A stretch of 64,000 bases of DNA, taken from assembly GCF_030397575.1 (NCBI RefSeq), contig NZ_JAPNXS010000010.1:35501-99500 (forward strand), in the 5' to 3' direction. Positions 58,960 through 64,000 of the stretch are shown here, piece after piece. The DNA is from Psychromonas sp. 14N.309.X.WAT.B.A12. Lineage in GTDB: Bacteria; Pseudomonadota; Gammaproteobacteria; Enterobacterales; Psychromonadaceae. The translations under genes and the position numbers were made by a program. A model generated the notes under the pieces. That model was not told the origin of the DNA. It saw only the letters and a program-made list of their open reading frames with translations, and did not search any database. Position 1 is the stretch's first letter; each line of letters opens with the position of its first letter.

Positions 58960-60541
58960 ATTAGTAAAAACACTTCGTAATACCCACAAATAAACACAAG
59001 CAAGCAGCGACAGCTATTAGACGATGTCTGATATTAGCGGCGCTGGCTTTAGCCTGCCAGTATGCGAGTCATCGCATACAACGATTAAGCACAATGAGCA
59101 AAGCGAACCAACATGCATTTCACAACATAAAACATTAAAATCAAAACAAGCAGGCTAAAGCCAGCGCCCCAGGGTCAATACATGTTTAGTCACTTTTATA
59201 GATAACATAAATAATAAAACTACAATTGTTTCGTTGAATTAAGAAATAAACACAAATGAGAAGCGATAGCTATCATACGAAGTCTGATATCCGGGCCGCT
59301 GGCTTTAGCCTGCCAGTATGCGAGTCATCGCATACAACGATTAAGCACAATGAGCAAAGCGAACCAACATGCATTTCACAACATAAAACATTAAAGTCAA
59401 AACAAGCAGGCTAAAGCCAGCGCCCCAGGGTCAATACATGTTTAGTCACTTTTATAGATAACATAAATAATAAAGCTACAATTGTTTCGTTGAATTAAAA
59501 AACAAACACAAATGAGAAGCGGCAGCTATCAAGCAAAGCTTGATTTCGGGGCGCTGGCTTTAGCCTGCAGATCTTTTTGTGTTGGTTTTTAGGTTTTTTC
59601 TATCTTTTCAATTACAAAGCAATAACCCCAAATTCAACACACGCAAAATAAAACACTGCAGACTAAAGTCAGCGCCCCGAAAAGATGTGTCGTAGTTTTC
59701 ATTGATATCGATAGTCCTCAAAAGATGTCCCGCAATAACCACAAAAAACACAGGAAAGTAGCTATAGCTATCGTACGAAGTCTGATATCCGGGCCGGTGG
59801 CTTTAGCCTGCCATATGCGAGTCATCGCATACAACGATTAAGCACAATGAGCAAAGCCAACCAACATGCATTTCACAACATAAAACATTAAAATCAAAAC
59901 ACTGCAGGCTAAAGCCAGCGCCCCAGGGTCAATACATGTTTAGTCACTTTTATAGATAACATAAATAATAAAGCTACAATTGTTTCGTTGAATTAAGAAA
60001 TAAACACAAATGAGAAGCGGCAGCTATCAAGCAAAGCTTGATTTCGGGGCGCTGGCTTCAGCCTGCAGATCTTTTTGTGTTAATGGTTAAAGTTTCTATA
60101 TCGCTTTCCTATAAAACAATAAACCAAGATCAACACACAAAATAAAACACTGCAGACTAAAATCAGCGCCCCAGGGTCAATACATGTTTAGTCACTTTTA
60201 TAGATAACATAAATAATAAAGCTACAATTGTTTCGTTGAATTAAAAAACAAACACAAATGAGAAGCGGCAGCTATCAAGCAAAACTTGATTTCGGGGCGC
60301 ATGCTTTAGCTTGCAGATCTTTTGTGTTAATGGTTAAAGTTTCTATATCGCTTTCCTATAAAACAATAAACCAAGATCAACACACAAAATAAAACACTGC
60401 AGACTAAAGTCAGCGCCCCAGGGTCAAAACCAACACACACAAAACACTGCAGACTAAAGTCACCACTCCAGGGTCAAAACCAACACACACAAAACACTGC
60501 AGACTAAAGTCAGCGCCCCGAAAGATGCATAGCCCCCCCCA
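58960..60541. repeat. GGCTAAAGCC-core repeat field, ~250-bp quasi-period
   Basis: A 1.6-kb non-coding field. AGGGTCAATACATG anchors lie at 59171, 59427, 59925 and 60174, i.e. steps of 256, 498 (two units) and 249 bp. Both core orientations alternate, with a hairpin TATGCGA / TCGCATA between some. The right end changes to a 50-bp tandem (CTGCAGACTA at 60397, 60447, 60497) and a run of C near 60532-60540. Confidence 0.9.
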
Positions 60542-61918
60542 TCACGGAATAACCACAACCATCTCATCATCTAACTCATGCAACTTGGCTTTCAATGCCT
60601 GCTTTGCTTCATCATCACCATGCACTATTACTACTTTTGCAGGGCCTTTACGTATACGTTTAATGAAATTAACAAGGTTAGATTGATCTGCGTGTGCTGA
60701 ATAGCCTGATATCGTATGCACGCCTGCTTTTATATCTCGCTTATCGCCATCAATAAACGCATAACCACCTCTTGGTCCGTATTGCTGAATCTGACGCCCT
60801 AACGTTCCTTGTGCTTGATACCCTACAAACAACACATCGGCGGTTGGCTCACCAATAAAGCGTTTCAAATAATTTACCACCCTGCCACCGCTACACATAC
60901 CACTAGCCGCAATCACTATTGCTGGTTTATTACGATTTGCCAAATACTCAACCACTTGCATATGCTCTTGGTGCGAATCCACCGTATACAAAGCATCAAA
61001 ATTAAGCGGTTGCCTTCCCTGCTTCACTCGTCTTTTCGCTTCTGCATCCCACAACGTTTGAAAAGCTTTATAATGCTCAGTGAACCTAGCTGCCATCGGC
61101 GAATCCACGATCACCTCAATATCCGCTAGCTTCTTAAACTTAGCCCTAGCCGTAATCTGCTCTAATTCATAAAGCAACTCTTGAGTACGACCAATACTAA
61201 AAGCAGGAATAATCACCACTCCATTATCACTAATCGCCTTAATTAACACCTTCTCTAAACTCTTAGCACGATCTCGACGCCCTTGATGATTTTTATCACC
61301 ATAAGTACTTTCAATCACCACAAGATCCGCTTTATAAGGACTTCTAGGAGACGCTAACAAAGGCGAATAAGTTGCCCCTAAATCTCCAGAAAAAACAACA
61401 CGACTAGATACTTCAGCGACAGGTTTAACATCCACTTCGATATAAGCAGAGCCAAGAATATGCCCCGCAGGTTGAAACTTTACTTTAGCCCGAGAATCCC
61501 CTTGCAACCCCAACACAAACCACTGTTTATAAGGCACTGCAACCAACTGAGCTTGCAAACGCGACAAACAAGCCTTAATGATCGATTGATTACGCGTCAC
61601 ACCTACTTTCAATGCATCTTCAATCACCATAGGCAACAACGCAGCCGTCGCTTCCGTGGCAACAATAGGCCCACTAAAACCAGCCGCTAGCAAATAAGGC
61701 AAACGTCCAACATGGTCAATATGGCAATGCGTCACCAACAAAGCTTGCACCGTACTAATATCAAACTCAATAGATAAAAGGTCATCGTCACCTCGCCCGG
61801 AGGTTTCAGCACCTTGGAACAAACCACAATCCACCAACACACTATTACGTTCGTCAATCATCAACTGATGACAAGACCCCGTTACACTATTTACCGCACC
61901 ATGATGACGTATCTGCAT
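60542..61918 (-). CDS. Beta-CASP metallo-beta-lactamase-fold RNA hydrolase
   Basis: Probable ribonuclease of the CPSF73/YSH1-like bacterial group, with 458 residues. The MBL zinc motif is THCHIDHVG with H64, H66, D68 and H69. Further ligands are in PAGHILGSA near 150 and VVFSGDLGA near 175. The beta-CASP insert begins around ADLVVIESTYGDKNH and includes IIPAFSIGRTQELLYEL and VIAASGMCSGGRV. The C-terminal RMMBL motif is SGYSAHADQSNLVNFI near 410. All catalytic residues are present. Substrates of this bacterial class are poorly known. It is flanked by repeats on one side and the glycosyltransferase gene on the other. Confidence 0.92.
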   Translation of the reverse strand: MQIRHHGAVNSVTGSCHQLMIDERNSVLVDCGLFQGAETSGRGDDDLLSIEFDISTVQALLVTHCHIDHVGRLPYLLAAGFSGPIVATEATAALLPMVIEDALKVGVTRNQSIIKACLSRLQAQLVAVPYKQWFVLGLQGDSRAKVKFQPAGHILGSAYIEVDVKPVAEVSSRVVFSGDLGATYSPLLASPRSPYKADLVVIESTYGDKNHQGRRDRAKSLEKVLIKAISDNGVVIIPAFSIGRTQELLYELEQITARAKFKKLADIEVIVDSPMAARFTEHYKAFQTLWDAEAKRRVKQGRQPLNFDALYTVDSHQEHMQVVEYLANRNKPAIVIAASGMCSGGRVVNYLKRFIGEPTADVLFVGYQAQGTLGRQIQQYGPRGGYAFIDGDKRDIKAGVHTISGYSAHADQSNLVNFIKRIRKGPAKVVIVHGDDEAKQALKAKLHELDDEMVVVIP

Positions 61919-62019
61919 ATCCCTTCCTCACTTAGCTAGTCCAGCTAAAAAGTATGGTCGAAGACAACATAAAGACAAAAAAAGAGGTAATAAAATGAGA
62001 AGTTAAACAAAGGAGGTCA

Positions 62020-62053
62020 ACAACCAGCCCCATAAAGGTAAGGCTGATTGTTA
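62020..62053. terminator. Possible terminator of the fusion gene
   Basis: Stem AACAACCAGCC / GGCTGATTGTT (one wobble) with a 12-nt loop lies 50 bp past the stop, but no strong T run follows. Confidence 0.4.
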
Positions 62054-62103
62054 AAATAGACGGTTAAAATAGATTGTGAAAATAAAGCCAGATAATAAAG
62101 AAG

Positions 62104-64000
62104 CTACTTTTTAATCACCAAAGGCTTAAAGGTCAATTGCTGACCAGTTTCCTTGGCAAACACCTCAACCTTATCGCCTTTTTTACAATGCTTAGCTAGA
62201 GAACGACGTATACCTATATAACGTTCCCGCGGGAAGTTTACTTTAGCAAAGGCATCATAAAACCTATCAGCAACAATAGTTTCAATCACTTCACCATTAA
62301 GCATAACTTCGATCTCAACAGGTTTTTCAGAGTGACTATAATAAGCACAGCCGATTAACACATTATTAGGGTTAACCTTAAAGTGACTATACACCCACTG
62401 TTTATTTTCTTGAGTTAAAGCAATACGTTGTTTATGTAGAAAATTAACCTCTTTCACACACTCAATATCTTGTTTATTCTGCTCAATAATCTGCTTTTTC
62501 AAAGAGGCTGATATGCCCTCTTTCTTAATCGTTTTTTTGCGATTAACGTTAACGCTTTTAATATCAAGATCAATGCAATAATAACCATTGATCAAAGCAA
62601 GACTCTCATCATAACGATCTGTTAAACCGACATAACCAATCAAGCTAATCGGTATTGGTTTTAAATTATTACGCTGAAAGTTAGAAGCAGATGGACGTTT
62701 TAAAAATTGTTCTATGGTTCCTTTAAAACCATGATGTGTAACTGCGTGATTAAAATGTGAAATGACCTGCTCAACAGGCTCTCGAACAAAAGTAACAATA
62801 TGACGAACAGAGACTAAATCCGAATACTTTATAGAGCCAACATGCCCTGATATCCAAGTATTCTGTATCGACTTCATTTGCTTTTTCAATGCTAAAGGCG
62901 ACTTCTCTTGATAAATCACCTGTTTTATCAGTGATGCCGTATGCTTAGTATTTTCACCATAATCACCAAGTACAGTAAACTTGTCTTCCAATGCTTTTCT
63001 AAAACTAGTGCCTGCCGTTTTAGGAATATGAATGAAGAAAAAATTTTTATTTAACTCTACATCGCTAAAGTCTCGTGCTTGTGATATTGAAAATCGATTA
63101 AGCTTTTTCCCCTTAAAAACACTATTAATAGCATCAATAAAAGGCGCTTTATCTTGCTCAGTTTGCCATGGATAGATATAACCTTGCTTAGATTTTAAAG
63201 ATTTTTTAAGCGCCTGATTACGCTGGATATCATCTTCACTTTTATGTGTAGGTGCATCTTCTGAAAGTAAACCAATATTGATACAAGGAAAACTAGCATC
63301 GTTATGTGTTAAACCATTAAATCCTTGAGCAATAAAGCGTTGAGTCCACTCTACATGGCCACACCCATAACCTTGAAAAATAGGATTTAAATACCCTACC
63401 TTTTTAAAAGCTTCTAAGCTCGTCGCAGTACACTGCCCAGTAACCGCCTTAGAGATAAAAGGAGAATAGATTTCCCCCCGCCCTTTAATCAATTTAGACG
63501 TATCAATAACCCGTTTATGAGCAAAATTAACATGTCCCCAAGCCAAGGCTGTTAACGCCCACTTAGCATCCCAATATTGCTCAATGGGTCTACAATCATC
63601 TTCCAGTAAAATACTCACATCACACTGTTCAATTTCATGTAGGTAATACAAGGCACGATTTTTATTAGCGACAACCCCTGCGTTATCATGACTAATACAA
63701 GCAACTGAATTTTCATCACACCAATCTTTAGTGCCGTCTTGGCTACCATCATCAGCAACCACTACTAAAGTGTTTTTATTAGAAAAAGCGTGAATATTCT
63801 TAATATTACCTTGCAGCCGTTTGAGACGATTATAAGTAATAACCGCCACACCAATTTTAACACTAGCTAACACCGATTCTTCTAATGCAGATAGGTCAAT
63901 AAAATCAATAGATGTAGAAGGCTGAAAATAACGATATAAAGTAAACAATTGATAAGCTTGTACAGGGTAATTAGACTCAATAGCCTGTACTAAAGCTTGC
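62104..64000 (-). CDS. Glycosyltransferase 2 - sulfotransferase fusion (5' end outside window)
   Basis: Partial: the frame stays open to the right edge, so the true start lies beyond it; 632 codons are seen. The first residues (ALVQAIESNYPVQAYQLFTL) look like the end of a preceding helical domain. A GT-A glycosyltransferase domain follows: KIGVAVITYNRLKRLQGN, VVADDGSQDGTKDW, and metal-binding SILLEDDCRPI. A sulfotransferase domain starts at FFFIHIPKTAGTSFRKAL, whose PKTAGTS is the PAPS 5'-phosphosulfate loop, with the 3'-phosphate loop at FVREPVEQVISHF. The last ~90 residues form a small beta domain. It probably builds and sulfates a surface polysaccharide. It is cytosolic, with no membrane segment seen. 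Confidence 0.85.
   Translation of the reverse strand, partial: QALVQAIESNYPVQAYQLFTLYRYFQPSTSIDFIDLSALEESVLASVKIGVAVITYNRLKRLQGNIKNIHAFSNKNTLVVVADDGSQDGTKDWCDENSVACISHDNAGVVANKNRALYYLHEIEQCDVSILLEDDCRPIEQYWDAKWALTALAWGHVNFAHKRVIDTSKLIKGRGEIYSPFISKAVTGQCTATSLEAFKKVGYLNPIFQGYGCGHVEWTQRFIAQGFNGLTHNDASFPCINIGLLSEDAPTHKSEDDIQRNQALKKSLKSKQGYIYPWQTEQDKAPFIDAINSVFKGKKLNRFSISQARDFSDVELNKNFFFIHIPKTAGTSFRKALEDKFTVLGDYGENTKHTASLIKQVIYQEKSPLALKKQMKSIQNTWISGHVGSIKYSDLVSVRHIVTFVREPVEQVISHFNHAVTHHGFKGTIEQFLKRPSASNFQRNNLKPIPISLIGYVGLTDRYDESLALINGYYCIDLDIKSVNVNRKKTIKKEGISASLKKQIIEQNKQDIECVKEVNFLHKQRIALTQENKQWVYSHFKVNPNNVLIGCAYYSHSEKPVEIEVMLNGEVIETIVADRFYDAFAKVNFPRERYIGIRRSLAKHCKKGDKVEVFAKETGQQLTFKPLVIKK

Overview
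The window is AT-rich chromosomal DNA from a marine gammaproteobacterium, most likely Psychromonas or a close relative among the Alteromonadales/Vibrionales. This is inferred from the str operon preceded by tusDCB, rpsF-priB-rpsR-rplI, prfB-lysS, argX-hisR-proM, a MotX sodium-motor protein and an alternative oxidase. I cannot name a species. No insertion sequence, prophage, rRNA gene or CRISPR array was found.

1-25 kb: alaS-lysC-csrA lies on the minus strand, followed by rlmJ and ssb. Next are a YqhD-type aldehyde reductase divergent from a MarR/OhrR-type regulator with a glutathione transferase, then a Tat-exported PhoD phosphatase, ansA, an alternative oxidase with a probable nitric-oxide/FNR control region, tapT, a LysE exporter, a YdhF-type aldo-keto reductase, a porin and a small outer-membrane barrel. 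Three minus-strand tRNA genes (Arg-CCG, His-GTG, Pro-TGG) end in a tandem array of terminator units. rnr-rlmB and a DUF481 barrel fused to a coiled coil follow.

25-44 kb: rpsF-priB-rpsR-rplI, a BaeSR-type two-component system, an EF-hand protein, msrC, an unrecognised cytosolic protein, a cysteine-repeat secreted protein, prfB (with its programmed frameshift)-lysS, ilvIH, a PspG-like/copper-chaperone/outer-membrane trio, and cysJIH followed by motX.

44-64 kb: the str operon (ridA-tusDCB-rpsL-rpsG-fusA-tuf, minus strand) is bounded by large non-coding repeat fields at 45.0-46.9, 53.5-54.5 and 58.9-60.5 kb. A related field lies at 1-360. Between and beyond these fields are accessory genes: an orphan KpsT-like ABC ATPase, a chemoreceptor divergent from a polyol-type binding protein, a beta-CASP RNA-processing metallo-hydrolase, and a glycosyltransferase-sulfotransferase fusion that runs off the right edge.

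The most unusual feature is the repeat biology. A composite repeat family built on a palindromic GGCTAAAGCC core forms arrays with units of about 50, 72, 170, 250 and 494 bp. Separately, the 3' ends of tuf and of the proline tRNA, each with its terminator, have been copied in tandem downstream of the intact gene (177-bp and 138-bp periods). Several starts had to be corrected to GTG, TTG or an internal ATG (rlmJ, the MarR gene, gst, cysH, tuf, fusA), and prfB needs a +1 frameshift.
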